Positions 24,003-36,085 of a stretch of DNA of 64,000 nt are shown here, one piece after another. Position numbers and translations under genes: made by a program. The stretch lies in the NCBI GenBank assembly GCA_025449115.1, contig JAHLKC010000030.1:124001-188000 (forward strand), given 5' to 3'. The notes beneath the pieces are model-generated. The model was given only the letters and a program-made list of their open reading frames with translations, was not told the DNA's origin and ran no database searches. How positions within the stretch are numbered: the stretch's first letter is position 1; each line of letters begins with the position of its first letter. Source of the stretch: Chytridium lagenaria. Its lineage: Eukaryota > Chytridiomycota > Chytridiomycetes > Chytridiales > Chytridiaceae.

Positions 24003-24905
24003 ATGCCAAGGTTGGGCCTGACACCTTCAACTGATCTGTGGCCAAAACCTGTCAAGAAGTCGCGGAGAAGAGGGATTGAAGGGGCACTGGTTGTGACGCC
24101 GAAAAGAATGGTGGAGACAAAGGAGGATGACGGGTTGGATGCCGTGATTCCTGGGAGAACAGGGAAAGGAAAGGTGAAGAGAAGGGTCAAGAGTAAAGTT
24201 GATGGACCAGATGTGAAAGCAGATGAAGGGGTGGTGGTTGAGGAAATTATGTTGAATCAACCAAAGAAATCTGTGAAAACAAGGAAAAGCCGACCACCGT
24301 CAAGTCATCATCCAGGGGATCCTCTTCCATCTCTCCCTGCTCTCATTCTATCACCTGTATCTCGAAAGCCCCATCGCACTCCTTCCACAGCCCAACAACC
24401 CTCTCCCATATCTCCTCGTCATGAAGGTCTTAAACCTCTCATACCCTCTCGTCGTCCCGCCCCACCGAACGGCCGTCTCGCACCCCTCGACATGGCGCCA
24501 GACATTCCCATCCAAGATACACCCGCAATCCCCGATAAACCCAAACATAAACTCGAGCCCCTCACCACCTCCTCATCAGAGAAACCCCTCCTCCCGCTTC
24601 CACCAACCGCTCACATTGCTGAATCCGCTGAACTCCACCCAGAGCCTACCACCATCCCCATCATCCTAAGGCTCCCCTCTGGTGTGCGGCGAAAGATGTC
24701 GGTACCGTCTAGCCGGGCTTTAGCGGAGGTGGTGAGGTCTTGTGCGGGGGTTGGTGATGGAGTTGGAATTTTTACTCAGGGGAGTGGGGGTGGGGAGTTG
24801 GCGGTGAGACGAATTGATGTCGGAGAGGATAAAGAAAAGACGGCGGGTGAGATATTTGGGGCCAAGGGAGGGGTTGTTTTTTTTAGAGGATGTGGAGTAG
24901 AGTGA
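24003..24905 (+). CDS. Small protein with a C-terminal UBX/ubiquitin-like segment
   Basis: About 300 residues. The N-terminal two thirds are basic and Pro/Ser-rich (KPVKKSRRRG, KGKVKRRVKSK, KSRPPSSHHPGDPLPSLP). The last 85 residues look folded: TTIPIILRLPSGVRRKMSVP, SSRALAEVVRSC, then GGVVFFRG before the stop. The strand spacing and the LPSG turn resemble a UBX/ubiquitin-like fold, but I see no definite FPR signature, so this is tentative. The first in-frame ATG is 24003; an upstream exon joined by splicing is possible. No function is claimed. Confidence 0.6.
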   Translation: MPRLGLTPSTDLWPKPVKKSRRRGIEGALVVTPKRMVETKEDDGLDAVIPGRTGKGKVKRRVKSKVDGPDVKADEGVVVEEIMLNQPKKSVKTRKSRPPSSHHPGDPLPSLPALILSPVSRKPHRTPSTAQQPSPISPRHEGLKPLIPSRRPAPPNGRLAPLDMAPDIPIQDTPAIPDKPKHKLEPLTTSSSEKPLLPLPPTAHIAESAELHPEPTTIPIILRLPSGVRRKMSVPSSRALAEVVRSCAGVGDGVGIFTQGSGGGELAVRRIDVGEDKEKTAGEIFGAKGGVVFFRGCGVE

Positions 24906-25573
24906 TGAGGGGAAGCTGGAAAGGGTAGATGTTTCTCTTTGGGTAAATAATATTTAATCGACATTCACCTGATTAATGTTAACTGGACTATCCTCCATGT
25001 ATTTTGGAGTGTTTTTTATGCTAAGTCTAAGAAGCAATAACCATGGAGGGATTTAGATTATTAAAAGTGGATTAAAAAACACGTTTTGATACATACGGTA
25101 TGTTATTGCACTTACTTTATATTCCACCCAAAGCTGAGATGAACAGTTGCAGTTGAGAGACCTGAGCATTAAAAAAAAAAGGGGGAATGCCGTATGTACA
25201 CATTGTATATGATCTGGAGACAGTGGGTGGTGCTTTACGCGAAAACATAAAAAAAAACAAACAAACTTGTGTAGCTAAACTTGTTGAAGAACGCGTCGCG
25301 ATGTTAACCAAAGTGGTCCCACTCCCACTCACTCACTCATCACTCACTCACTCCTCAGCAATTTCTTTTCTTTCTTTTCGAGAATTAAAGGTGATACAGA
25401 TTACTAATCAGTATTATTATTATTTCAAGCACAGAGATGACACAAGTCCCTTTTCAAGTCCGCTTTAGAGTCACACAATCAATTGTTTTATTATTATTTT
25501 TTAATTAATTAATCACATATGAATATCCTTTTCCTTTTTTAATACATAATAATAATAAATAAATAAAAGAAAT
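24906..25573. other. Intergenic region with no recognised gene
   Basis: AT-rich. Contains a CACT repeat (about 25320-25352) and ATT/AAT runs (about 25410-25425 and 25490-25570) just before the next start codon. No family-like coding. Confidence 0.6.
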
Positions 25574-25662
25574 ATGCCAGTTGTGGTCGTCGCACTCATG
25601 ACGACGGCGTCAGAGGAGACAAGGTCTCACTCTCCTTGCAACATGTCCCCAATTATAAGTAA

Positions 25663-25700
<38 letters not shown>

Positions 25701-28700
25701 CTTTTCTAAACACTACAGCCATCGGAGGTAGTGGTTACGGTGATGCATCATCATCATCACCATCATTACCAACCATTCCAACACCTCCACTTTACTCCTC
25801 CTCCTCTTCCTCCTCTTCAACTACAACCACCACCTCCTCCCCTCTACAGCCTTCATCATCAACAATATCATCAGCGTCATTGTTACGGCGCTCATCAGAG
25901 CCCTTGCCCATCCTCCCTGCATCATCCTTCTCGTCCCCGCCAGAGAGTAATTGGTCTTTACCAACAAACACTGCTGTTACAACACTTTTGGATCAGCGCC
26001 CATCACCCCACATTTTGTCTGGATCACCTGCATTGCCAAAGAGGTTTCATCGCAAAATCAGCAAGTCCGCTCTTGTTGTTCATACACCGACTACCCCACC
26101 CACTGCCACCACCATAACAACCATGCATGAAAAGCACAGTATCATTCCTACCGCCGCCCTCGTCCATCGTCGTCGACTCTCTCAGCCTCCTCTTTTGTAT
26201 CCCTTGAGCAAAGAAATCACCAACATGGCTGCCATGCTTCCTCCGCCATCAACACCATCTCTAATGGGTTCTGGAACTAAATCTTCTATCACCGCCTCTC
26301 TCCCTTCCTCACAACTCTCCCCATCATCAACCACCCCAACAATTAAATATTCGGCTAGTAGAAGGAAATCAACATTAAAGTCAGCCCTGAACGAGGTCAA
26401 TGGCATCACTGTCGGTTCCCCCACTCCAGGTTCAACCTGCACCAGTTCTTCCATTCTAGGAACTTCTCCATCCATCAACATCCACAACTCCATTCACAAC
26501 GCATTTTCACAATTAAACCCGGAAATTCTTCCGTCTCCCGATTCCCACCTTCATCACCTCACACATGACATGAGCGTCCACGCATCATCTCCCTACTCCT
26601 CCTACTCCTCCTCCTCCTCCTCCTCCTCTTCCTCCCACGCCATCCCTCAACGTCGCAGATCCAGTCTAGACACGGTGGTGCACCGTCAGACCCTCAACCA
26701 CTCTCGACGAGCCCGACGCAACAGGTCCGGGAGTGGCACCAACTCGCTCGCCCGTCAAATCCATTTCGGAGCACATTATGAAGTTGGCTCAGACTTTTCG
26801 GTCTCGCCTATCGCTTCGCCACTCGATCAACCTTCTGTGCCGTCTTCTCTCTCCTCCTCGCTCTCCTCTCCACCCTTAAATCTCACTGGTCAACTCACAT
26901 TATCGTCTCCGTCACGGTCCCCATCCTACCCATTGTTTACTCAATCCCATTCGGTAGATTCACCCACGTTCACGTCACCCGTAAAACAACTGCCTGTTCC
27001 GTTTTTTACCTTTTCGTCATCGTCGCTCTCGAATGCGTCGACACCGATGGCGTCACCAGGTTCGGAGGTGTCGTTGGATAGCTGTGCCACTGCGTCCCCG
27101 GTGGGGTCTGTTGTTTACGGGTTTGCGCTGTCAGCTGAGGTGGTGTTGGAGAAGAATAAGGAGAAAGGTTTGGGCGCATTATCGCCTGTTCAGTGGGATA
27201 CCCTGTCAAGTATAAGCAAGGTGAATCATATCTGGTTTATTTACAGCACAGTTGCATTATGCTAATGCTAACCTTATTTTTTTTATCTAATAGGAAAATA
27301 TCACTAGCACTACCCCAGTGATCACCGATAACATCAACTATACCCCGCATGTAGATGTTCTCGCCTCTTTGGAAGCCTCGACGTCCGACTCCGAAGACGA
27401 CGACGAACCCCTCTCTACCTCCCGCTATTTCGCTACCTCCCCCTCCCATCTCCGCGAAAACTTTATGCACCGCGTCCAAACCCTCCTCAAACACCGTATC
27501 GAAGCAGACCAATGGGGATCCATTGGCTGCGCCAACGAAGAATGCAGCGACGATGATGAGTGGGAGGATGTCCGCACCAACATGGTCGCAAAAAGCGTCC
27601 CCGTGAGAGGGTACACGTCGCCTACCACCTTTTTATCCCATCTCACCCGTTGTGGGAGGAACCGCAGGAAACCATCCGCTACTCTTGGCTCCACCAAAAT
27701 CTCTCCGCGTCACACCACGTCCCGTCCCTGCTCTCCTGCTCTCCACATCTCCATCCCGCGCATCTCCAGGCGACGCAGATCACTCCACCTCCCCAACCTC
27801 TTTCCGCGGCATCATGGCGGGTGGTCGGATTCGCATCCCAATGGCTCCACGGCACCTTAAACCCAATCTCGTCAAAGCCCCTCCACGTCGCGATTTAACG
27901 TCCACATCGTATCCTGTGCGTGGAAGACATGGAGGCGCATATTGGAGGTTAGCCCCTGTTGTCGGATCGCCGTTACGCCATGTCACGAAAGACAAGGAGG
28001 AGGTACCCGCTGGATTTGCGGGGTGGAAGCGGAGAGGGTCTTGGTCTTCGAGCGTGTCGTCGGCGTCGTCCGCGTCGTGGGGTTCGCAGGTTTTGGAAGC
28101 GGAATCACCAGTGTCTGTTGTATCCTCGGTATCGTCCAACCTTTTTGTTGGGCAAAAAACGGCAATCGCAGCTCATGGTGTTCGCGATACGTCGTTGTTG
28201 AGAAGAAGCGGGGGGAAGACGGGAGCACGTGGGGAGCCTGCGTGTTGTGTTTTAACGATTGGAGTGCCGAACCCCGAGACGGCGCTTTCTCCGCCGTCAG
28301 TCATTGCTGGTGTTCTTGATAATGCGTCCACAACGTCGTCACCTTCAGGGTCACCAACTTTAATGAAACCGTTGATTAAAGAACCCAACTTGAAACACCT
28401 TCAACCTCCTCCAGTGAAACGATGGACGGCGACAAGGTCTCGGTCTCCCACGCGTCTCCGATCGCCGTCCCGCCGAAAACGCGTCACGTTCAACCCTGCG
28501 ATTGAGTTGCACGATCACGAGGATTGGCTTGGACGACTCCAAACTCACCGTACGCGACGACTTGAATCACGATGTCGGTGTTGGGTGCATCGCACCTATC
28601 GTGGTGTTAAGAGGGTGTTGAGGAGTGAGAAGAGGGGGGCGTGGAATTGGGTGAAGGAGTTTGGGACGCTTTGGACTGTGACTGTTGCTGAGGGGGCGGA

Positions 28701-29477
28701 GGTGCGACGGGGGACTGGGGGACGACCATTGCAGAGACGGACGGTGGCGAGACCTAAGACGGTGAATGTGCCGACGTTTGTGCCTAGACGAACGGGGGCA
28801 ATGGGGGTGGCGATCACGGGACGGAGCATGAGAGGGAGCATTTGAGACATAAGAGGATGAGAAGGAGGTGGAAGGCGGAGACGGGAGGAGGAGTTGAGTG
28901 TGAGTGAGGAGTCGGAGGAGGGGTCGTCGGCCGGGAGCCTGTCGTCGAGTGGAAGTGAGGGGAGTGGGAGTGTGGGGAGGAAGGAGGTTGGGATATCTGC
29001 GTCGACGGGGAGGAAGAGAGAGAGTGGGAAAAGATCTATGACGTCTTTTAACAGAATCACCAAAGAAAAGAGGTTGACGATATAGCGGTTCTCGAATCGT
29101 CGTCTAGCGGTTCCACGCAAAGACGAGACGTTTTCCATTTCCACCCCTCCACCTTCCATGCTTCCCCTGTCATGTCCATTACCCCGCTCACTTCCTCCCC
29201 ACTCCCAATAGACGACCACCCACAACCCTCCGCGTCTCACGGTTCCACGGGTTGTTTTTCGTGGCTCTCTCGTTTTCCGATCTCGTGCGGAAGAGGCGCG
29301 GGAACCTTTGTTGCCGACTGTGACGGGGTATGGGACTTTTTTAGGGGAGGAGGAGGAACGGAGGATGTTGAGGGAGTTGGATGAGATGGATGAAGAGGAA
29401 CGGATTCGGGGTTGTGTTGGGGACAGAAGGGGGTTGCGAGGGCAGCGTGATCGAGGGTTTGTTTGTTTTTTTTAAAG
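25574..29477 (+). CDS. Long Ser-rich protein with two PP1-docking (RVxF) motifs
   Basis: Low complexity dominates: poly-Ser runs encoded by TCA repeats (25664-25700) and TCC repeats (26598-26632), Pro/Ser/Thr-rich stretches and many SP sites. Two islands fit the protein-phosphatase-1 RVxF docking motif: RQIHF at 26753-26767 and RVTF at 28480-28491, the latter after an Arg/Ser-Pro cluster and before an acidic EDW. An acidic island (SDSEDDDEPL, CSDDDEWEDV) lies at 27390-27575. One intron fits at about 27220-27294. Downstream the frame changes several times (about 27630-27700, 28800, 28890, 29090-29230); the continuation to about 29477 (GYGTFLGEEEERRMLREL) is inferred. A PP1-targeting regulator comparable in style to fungal Reg1/Bud14 proteins is possible, but orthology is not shown. 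Confidence 0.6.
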
Positions 29478-29866
29478 GCAATTATATATAATTCATGGCA
29501 ATAATTTATTTCATGGTTTTACTGTGTTTTACTGCTTTGTTGCTGCTTTTTTTTTTTTTTTAGTTTTTTCGTTGATGGTTTGGATAATCGATGCGCTCAT
29601 TTGAAGGGGTTTGAGGCTGACGGGCGGGTTGTCAGCCTCCAAAAAATTGTGATTTGTGGAATACTTGAAGACTGCATCTTGATAGCGGTACCCACCCCAC
29701 TTTTACTGCTGCGTTAAGAAGCCCTTCTTTTGCGTGAGGGCCTGTTTGTTGTATTTGTTTCTATGACATTGTGAGGATTTAGGTGAGTTTTTTGTTATTC
29801 ATGATGGTGGTGCATGCATCTTTTTTTTGACGCTCCGTTCCTTTTATTTTTTTTGGGAGGGTAGGC
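29478..29866. other. Intergenic, T-rich
   Basis: Long T-runs (29549-29562, 29821-29828) and no coding signal. Holds the 3' end of the Ser-rich gene and the promoter of the TM-SH3 gene. Confidence 0.55.
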
Positions 29867-30761
29867 ATGCAGCGGAGAATGGAATGGAGTCACTTTGGCA
29901 TGATGGCTCGGTTTGCGGTGGTGGGTGTGGCAGTTGGGGGCGTTGCGGCGGTTGGGGAGGAGTATATGGTGTATAAGGAGGATGAAAGGGACGATGAAAG
30001 GGAGGAATGGAGAGGGGACGATGAGAGCAGGGTGATGGATGGAAGTTTTTGGGAAGATGGAGGGTATGCGGCTGATGCAAGCCTTGTCAATGATGGGATG
30101 TTGGACGACCGCCGCGTACGGATTGATTCCCCTTTGAAACCTGGATTCCGGCTTAATGCCGAGATTCTGGATCCACCCGTCCTTCGAGCATCCACATCCG
30201 ACACCACGCCAACCTCCAACCCCCCATTGGGCCCATCGTGGGTGGCGTCATCGGTGGACTCCTCTTCATTGCCTTCATCACCGGTCTTATCCTTTGGAGA
30301 CGTCACCAAACCTCCCGAACATCACGAACACTTCAAGGTTCAAAATCCCTCCTCAATGCATACCCCCGTCGACCTGTTCGTCCTTCAACAACGTTACTGA
30401 ATCCGTACGCGGATAAAAAGAAGGTGTCCTTTTTTTTTCGTCCAAACGTTACGACACCAGTGACGATCCCGACGTCTACTACCAAGTTTGGGACGTTTGG
30501 AGGTGATGCTGCTTCGACGGCGTTATCGGCGGGGGATGCGGCGGTGATTGCAAAAGGAGGAGGGTTAGTGAAGGCGGCGATGATTTATAGAGTGGATTTG
30601 GCTTATACCAAGAACTTGAGGGATGAAATTGATTTGAATGTGGGGGATGTGGTGGAGTTGATGGTGATGTATGATGATGGATGGGGTAAGGGGGTGAACA
30701 AAATACTGGCTTGACGGGGACGTTCCCAATGGCTGGGTTGAGTCCTATTGAGGAGGCGTGA
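29867..30761 (+). CDS. Single-pass membrane protein with C-terminal SH3 domain (copy 1), frameshifted
   Basis: The first hydrophobic stretch after the ATG (MARFAVVGVAVGGVAAVG) looks like a signal peptide. An acidic ectodomain, a transmembrane helix (PIVGGVIGGLLFIAFITGLI, then a basic LWRRHQ stop-transfer) and a cytosolic tail follow. The C-terminus is an SH3 domain: AAMIYRVDLAYTKNLRDEI, LNVGDVVELM, YDDGWGKGVN and a final GTFPMAGLSPIEEA. The ALYDY-like start, the DDGW motif and the FP motif are present. Two one-base deletions break the frame: a C missing in the C-run 30220-30225 just before the helix, and an A missing in the A-run 30700-30703 within the SH3. Likely a plasma-membrane or cortical adaptor, by analogy with fungal TM-SH3 proteins; ligand unknown. 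Confidence 0.8.
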
Positions 30762-31219
30762 GATTTTTCAGTAGGGTGGTGAGTTGTTTGAGAGAGGGAT
30801 AAGGGTTTGGTGGTGTTGGTTTTGATGTTGGTTGAGGGTGTCGCTTGCTGTCGATTTGTTAGCTTGGATTGATCGTTTTTTGTTTTGCTCAAGGGTGTTT
30901 TTCTGTTTTATTGTTTGTTTTGTAGTTCGCTCTCGCCCCGATTTTCTTCCCCATCCATGTATATTTGAAATAGTGTAGTGTTTTGGTTGTTTTTTTTTTA
31001 CCCCTGGCTCGTCCTGTATCTCCTTTTTTTATTGAATGTAATCATTATTCTAGTTTAGTTTTTAACACTGTTTTTTTGCTGGTGCTGTATTGACGCGTTA
31101 CCTCCACTCCCCCACTTTCATATGTGTGTTTTTTCCAACTTATGGCGTTTTGCACAACGCGAAACGTTACACGCCTAACCCCCTAAAAATCATCACCCCA
31201 TGCAAAACCTCAGAACCTG
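30762..31219. other. Intergenic between TM-SH3 and CHS4 genes
   Basis: T-rich with no coding signal. Includes the promoter of the Chs4-like gene. Confidence 0.55.
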
Positions 31220-33270
31220 ATGCAGAACAACGGAATGCAACAACCTCCGGGACGATCGCCGTCCCCGGATATCCACAGAAGAATCAGTGATGGTCCAACT
31301 CCCATTCAACGCACTTACAGCATGGACAGCACTCGAAGCGGGTCACAGCAGGGAAACGGGCAGAGGGAGAGAGTCAACTCTTACAGTAGCGATGTAAGCA
31401 CTGGAAGCCATCATCCTTATCCTCCTCCACCTCCGGGACCACCACCACCAGGATACGATCAAAACACGTTCAGGCCACAAGGACCACCGATGATGCCTCA
31501 ACCCCCTTTTCCGACTTGGAGGCCGATGCAACCACCACCCAACGGATACATGCAACCATACCAACAACAACCACCTCCGTTTATGGGACCCCCGCCTTCG
31601 CATATGACCATGAGACCACCTGATCAACCACCGCGTCCTTATTTCAACAACCTCCCTCCCCCTGGCTATAATACCCCACCTGGTCCCGGTTACAACCCTC
31701 GTCCACCCTATGGATACGTTCAACCCCCGTATCCGCAATACGGTCATCTGGAGCGTCAGTCCACTGTTTCATCAAACCTCGAACGTCAGTCCACAGTGTC
31801 GTCAATCATGACGTCGTTGCCTGCTACGCGCCAGATGGGATCGGAACGCTCGGATACGGATAGCGAGAGGGAAAAGGCTGAGGGGGGTTGGTCTTTGTCA
31901 CCCCAGCTTCAAGAGATCTTGACGAGGAATGGGGGGTCGTTGGAAGGGTTCCGTCAAAAGGCAAAAGAGTCCATTGATCCACAACTTCATCTCGAATACG
32001 GGAAGTTTTTAATCGCAGCAGGGGATGGTGAGTCTGGCAGGCAACTCTATCACAAAACACTTTGAAACAAATTTAACTTTTCTTTTAAAAAAAAAAACTA
32101 AAAAAAAAACAACCCTCCAGAGGCGTTGGATTCAGACAAGGACCAGAAAAAGGCGCAAAGAAACCAAGATCTCCTCCACAACGAAGGATTAAAATGGATC
32201 AAAAAAACTCGCGGGTGCCGGAAAATACGCTTTACCTGAAGCCCTGTTTATTCTCGCCGAATGTCATGGAACAGGTGCTCTCGGTGTCGCCGTCGACCAC
32301 GACAAAGCTTTTAACCTTTATCTTCAAGCCGTCAAACAAAACCATCCAGCAGCCACTTACCGTGTAGCTGTGTGTTGCGAGCTTGGTATTGGGACACGTC
32401 GTGATCCTGCGAAAGCACTTCAGTTTTTTCCGAAAGGGTGCATCGTTGGGGGAGACGTCGTCCATGTATAAATTGGGGATGATATTGTTAAATGGTTTGT
32501 TGGGACAGAATCAGAATATTAGGGAAGCTGTGAATTGGTTGAAGAAGGCGGCACAGCAGGCGGATAAGAATAACCCGCATTCGTTGCATGAGTTAGGGCT
32601 TTTGTATGAAGAGAAGAATGCGTCGGATCCTGCTGCTGCGGTCATTGTTCCTGTATGAAAAACTTGTTTACTCTTTTTCTAATCTTTCTTTTCAGGATCC
32701 AAGTTACTCTCGCGAGCTTTTTCACAAAGCTGCACAGTTTGGCTACGCTCCATCACAATACAGGCTTGGTCTTTGTTACGAATATGGGTTGCTAGGCTTA
32801 CCTGTTGACCCGAGACGCTCTATTGCCTGGTACACGAAAGCTGCTGAACAAGGCGAGCCTGAAGCAGAGTTGGCGCTTTCAGGATGGTACCTTACAGGCG
32901 CTGATGGGATTCTCCGTCAAAATGACACCGAGGCGTACCTTTGGGCAAGAAAGGCTGCTGATAAAGGTTTAGGAAAGGCCGAATATGCCGTGGGACATTA
33001 TACGTAAGTTTGTTTTTGTTTTGTCTTTGTTTGCTTTTGTTTCGTAATAGTATATTAATGCGATTTTAAAGTGAAACAGGTGTTGGAGTTCGTGTCGATT
33101 ATGATGAAGCGCGGAAATGGTATCTTCGAGCCGCCGCACAAGGAAACAAGCGGGCGATCCATCGTCTTAAAGAGCTCAAGGGTGTTTTAAACCCTGGCAC
33201 CGATCGCAGCCGTGGTGGAGATTGGAGGAACGAAAAGGATGCAAAAAATGGAGATTGCGTCGTCATGTGA
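31220..33270 (+). CDS. CHS4: Chitin synthase activator Chs4/Skt5-like, Sel1 repeats and CAAX box
   Basis: In yeast, Chs4/Skt5 activates and localises chitin synthase III at the cell cortex. The N-terminal 230 residues are Pro/Gln/Tyr-rich and disordered. The remainder is a run of Sel1 repeats: EALFILAECHGTGALGV, AATYRVAVCCELGIGTRRDP, AKALQFFRKGASLGETSSMY, APSQYRLGLCYEYGLLGLPV, ARKWYLRAAAQGNKRAIHRL. The protein ends in Cys-Val-Val-Met (33256-33267), a farnesylation CAAX box; yeast Skt5 also ends in a CAAX. Introns fit at about 32023-32120, 32653-32695 and 33004-33071. A frameshift lies near 32200-32215 at an A-run, and another probably near 32420-32440. Tandem HLERQSTVSS repeats (about 31744-31805) precede the Sel1 part. 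Confidence 0.92.
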
Positions 33271-33385
33271 ATGAATTGTATTGATGTTTTTTCAACATAT
33301 TAAAGCTTGGTTTTTGGAATGGATGTGTTGACGGTGGTCCACCACGGCCTGTACAATGATGAGCTGGGGTAAGTGAAGAGGGAGC

Positions 33386-34420
33386 TTACCAGTTGGGGGG
33401 CAAATCCTTTGACACTACCCCGCTAAATTTAGGGTTTCTCTTTTCAAGGAATGCTTTGACACCTTCTTTCGAATCCAAGCCGTTACCTAATGCGAACATG
33501 GCCTACATCCAAAAGTAAGAATATGACTCATGAAGCAAAAAGAACCTACCTTGCTATCAAGCAAATGTTGTTCCTCAGCAGAACCAGTTCCATGCCACAC
33601 AAGCGCCTTTGAAACAGCCCCCGAAATGACAGAATTGTTTGCAGCAATCTCCTTTGCAAGCGCAAGAGCTGCAGGCAACACATCCTCGCGCTTCTCAAAC
33701 ACTTCTGAAAAGAGCAAGTTCAATGACGGGTGAGACGCCGGAATAATTCTGCCGGTCAAGATCAATTCCATGGCTCTGGAGTGGCCGATCAAGCGAGGAA
33801 GGAAGTAGGATGAGCACGCCTCAGGGCAAATACCGCGACGAACAAAAACAAAACCAATTTTTGCGCCGGCGTAGGCCAGTCGAATGTCCATGGCTAAGGT
33901 CATTGTGATGCCTACACCAATTGCATGAGAGTTGATGGCTCCGATCGTAACCTAAGAACGATGTTGTGGGGTGAGCATTTAAACGTGATGTAAATCTATA
34001 CCTTTCGGCACCGGTGAATCGCAAGGGCTACCATACCACCACCATCCCTTTTAAGATGTCAGAAAGGCGCCACGACAACGGATGCAGTAAACATTGACAG
34101 ACAATATGAATATCAATGACGTAATAATACCTGTGGCCATTAAATGTGGGGCTGCTCTCCTCCTCGTCTTTTGACATGCCATCAGCAGAGAAGTCACCGT
34201 CTCGAAAGTCAGCTCCAGCGCAAAAAATGTTGTTTGCGCCAGTGATCACAACCACTTTGACATTGTCGTCAATGTCGAGTGCATGGAACGCCTTGATGAG
34301 ATCGCGCACCATTGCAGCGTTGAATGCATTTTGAGCCTTGGGCCTGTCCAAGGTAAGCACGGCAATGCCTTGCTCGACCTTGACATTGAGCGTGCTAAAT
34401 CCAAGCTTGTCGTAGTTCAT
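33386..34420 (-). CDS. Enoyl-CoA hydratase/isomerase (crotonase) family protein
   Basis: Fatty-acyl-CoA beta-oxidation type enzyme. From ATG 34420 on the minus strand: GIAVLTLDRPKAQNAFN, VVVITGANNIFCAGADF (oxyanion-hole segment), then after an intron AINSHAIGVGITMTLAMDIR (second oxyanion segment) and FVRRGICPEACSSYFLPRL with the acidic residue used by isomerases and hydratases, and HSRAMELILTG. Introns fit near 34040-34137, 33955-34000 and 33500-33548. About 275 residues, normal for the family. The end (PPNW) is not a type 1 peroxisomal signal. It sits 138 bp from the divergent SDR gene and near the racemase, suggesting a shared lipid pathway. Hydratase versus isomerase cannot be settled by eye. 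Confidence 0.9.
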
Positions 34421-34558
34421 CTTTATGCTTTGCAGACGGAAAGGTCGTTCAGTTGCGGCAGGACTTTTTGTTCGGTTGTATTATGAATAAACCCGAAAGT
34501 TGAAAGAAGGTCGTGTGAAGTCTGTCGCACAGTCACAGAGACAATCTTGTGATAATTC

Positions 34559-36001
34559 ATGATGAGACAAGTATCGGTGGATCTCATCCTCAAACCTGCC
34601 TATGATGCACTGGCGAACGTCTACATTGGTCCTGTCATCCTCCTGGCCTGTGCCGTACTTCTTGGTCCCTTCTCAGGATGGCTATTGTACCTCACACTCT
34701 CAATGTTCGCGCTGATCGTGCTCGTTCTTCACCTCATGCGTATGGCACAACCCGTTCCTGTCGTGAACTGGTGGAATGAAGTAGTCTTGATCACTGGAGG
34801 TATTTCAAGCAAAAGCATCTCTAGAGTCAAAACTGAAATTTGATTAAGGGTCTCATGGCGTTGGGCTCGGTCTCGTCGAGATCCTTTTAGAGAAATACAA
34901 GCCTAAAAAGATCATTGTCTTGGACATTAATGAATACGACTTTAAAAACAGTAAGAGTCCATTTGCGTTACGACGTTTAAGTTTATGGTTAGGCTCGGTA
35001 GCTTTCTTCAAATGCGACGTTTCTAGTTTCGCTAGCGTGTCTGAAGTCGCTCAGCGTGTATTGGCGGAGGTACCTCTATGTTATTTACATATCTTACGTG
35101 ATGCTTCAGGTGGGGTGTCCCACAATGGTCATCAACAATGCCGGAATCGTTAACGGAAAGATGTTTACCGAATTGAGCGAAAAGGAGATTCAGAGGTGAG
35201 ATCAAAGGAAAAGGTGAATTTAACAATGTTTAGAGTCATAAACGTGAATTTGATGGGACCCATGTGGATCGTCAAAGCTTATCTTCCACACATGCTCACC
35301 CGTAACAAAGGCCACATAGTAAGTCATCGCCAAGCCATGCGCATACTCAACGCTTTTTAGGTTAATGTCGCTTCTGTGATGGGTATGTCGGGTGCAAGGT
35401 CTATGGGTATGTTCGAGATTTGCTATGTAGAAACTAATAGAGAAAAAGTCGACTACTGTGCTTCAAAGTTCGGATTGGTGGGCTTCAATGAATCTTTGCG
35501 ACAAGAGGTCCACAACACGTACGTGGCTCTTTGTGGCTCTTTGTGGCTCTTTGACTTTAAAAATCTCATGTATGAATTCATCATCGCGCTTGCAGAAATA
35601 TCCAAGTGAGTGCGATCTTCCCTGGCCTCATCAACACTGGGATGTTTGATGGCGTTGTGTTCAAGTTCCCATGGCTGACACCGCCGCTGGAGACCTCGCA
35701 AGTTGTCAACGCAATTATGGATGTACTCATTAAAAATCGAAGGTACTCGCAAAAAGAAGGCATAACAGCTAACATAAACAATCTTAGCACCGAGTATAAA
35801 ATTCCGTTTTTTGTAGAACTGTCTCCTCTACTGAGAGCTCTGCCAATTGAAATTACGGACTGGTTTAAGGAGGTTTTGCCAAAAGTTCCTTTATTCTATC
35901 ATTCATTCTATAAATCTAATTTTTGTGTTGCGGTGTAGGCTATCGGCGCAAACGACTCAATGCACACGTTTTCAAAAGGCCCGAAAGGAAAATCAAAATG
36001 A
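34559..36001 (+). CDS. Membrane-anchored short-chain dehydrogenase, SDR16C (RDH10/RDHE2) type
   Basis: NAD(P)-dependent dehydrogenase; family members act on retinol or long-chain alcohols in the ER. An N-terminal hydrophobic anchor (VYIGPVILLACAVLLGPFSG, LTLSMFALIVLVLHLM) precedes the cofactor motif TGGSHGVGLGLVE (34795-34880), then the NNAG motif, VNLMGPMWIVKAYLPHM, NVASVMGMSG with the catalytic Ser, YCASKFG with the catalytic Tyr and Lys, and SAIFPGLINTGMF. The protein ends after an intron (35901-35938) with NDSMHTFSKGPKGK, typical of fungal relatives. Other introns fit at about 34799-34849, 35070-35110, 35198-35232, 35320-35360, 35407-35440 and 35519-35595. The region around 34950-35005 looks slightly disturbed. 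It ends 84 bp before the racemase gene on the same strand. Confidence 0.9.
35523..35552. repeat. 10-bp tandem repeat, three copies, next to an intron donor
   Basis: GTGGCTCTTT occurs three times in a row, starting four bases inside the SDR intron 35519-35595. Confidence 0.95.
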
Positions 36002-36085
36002 TTACATAAACAAATATAAAGTATAAAGTCATGAGGTGGACAGAAAAAAGGTTTGCTCTTACCAAATCTTCCAGACATATCAGAC

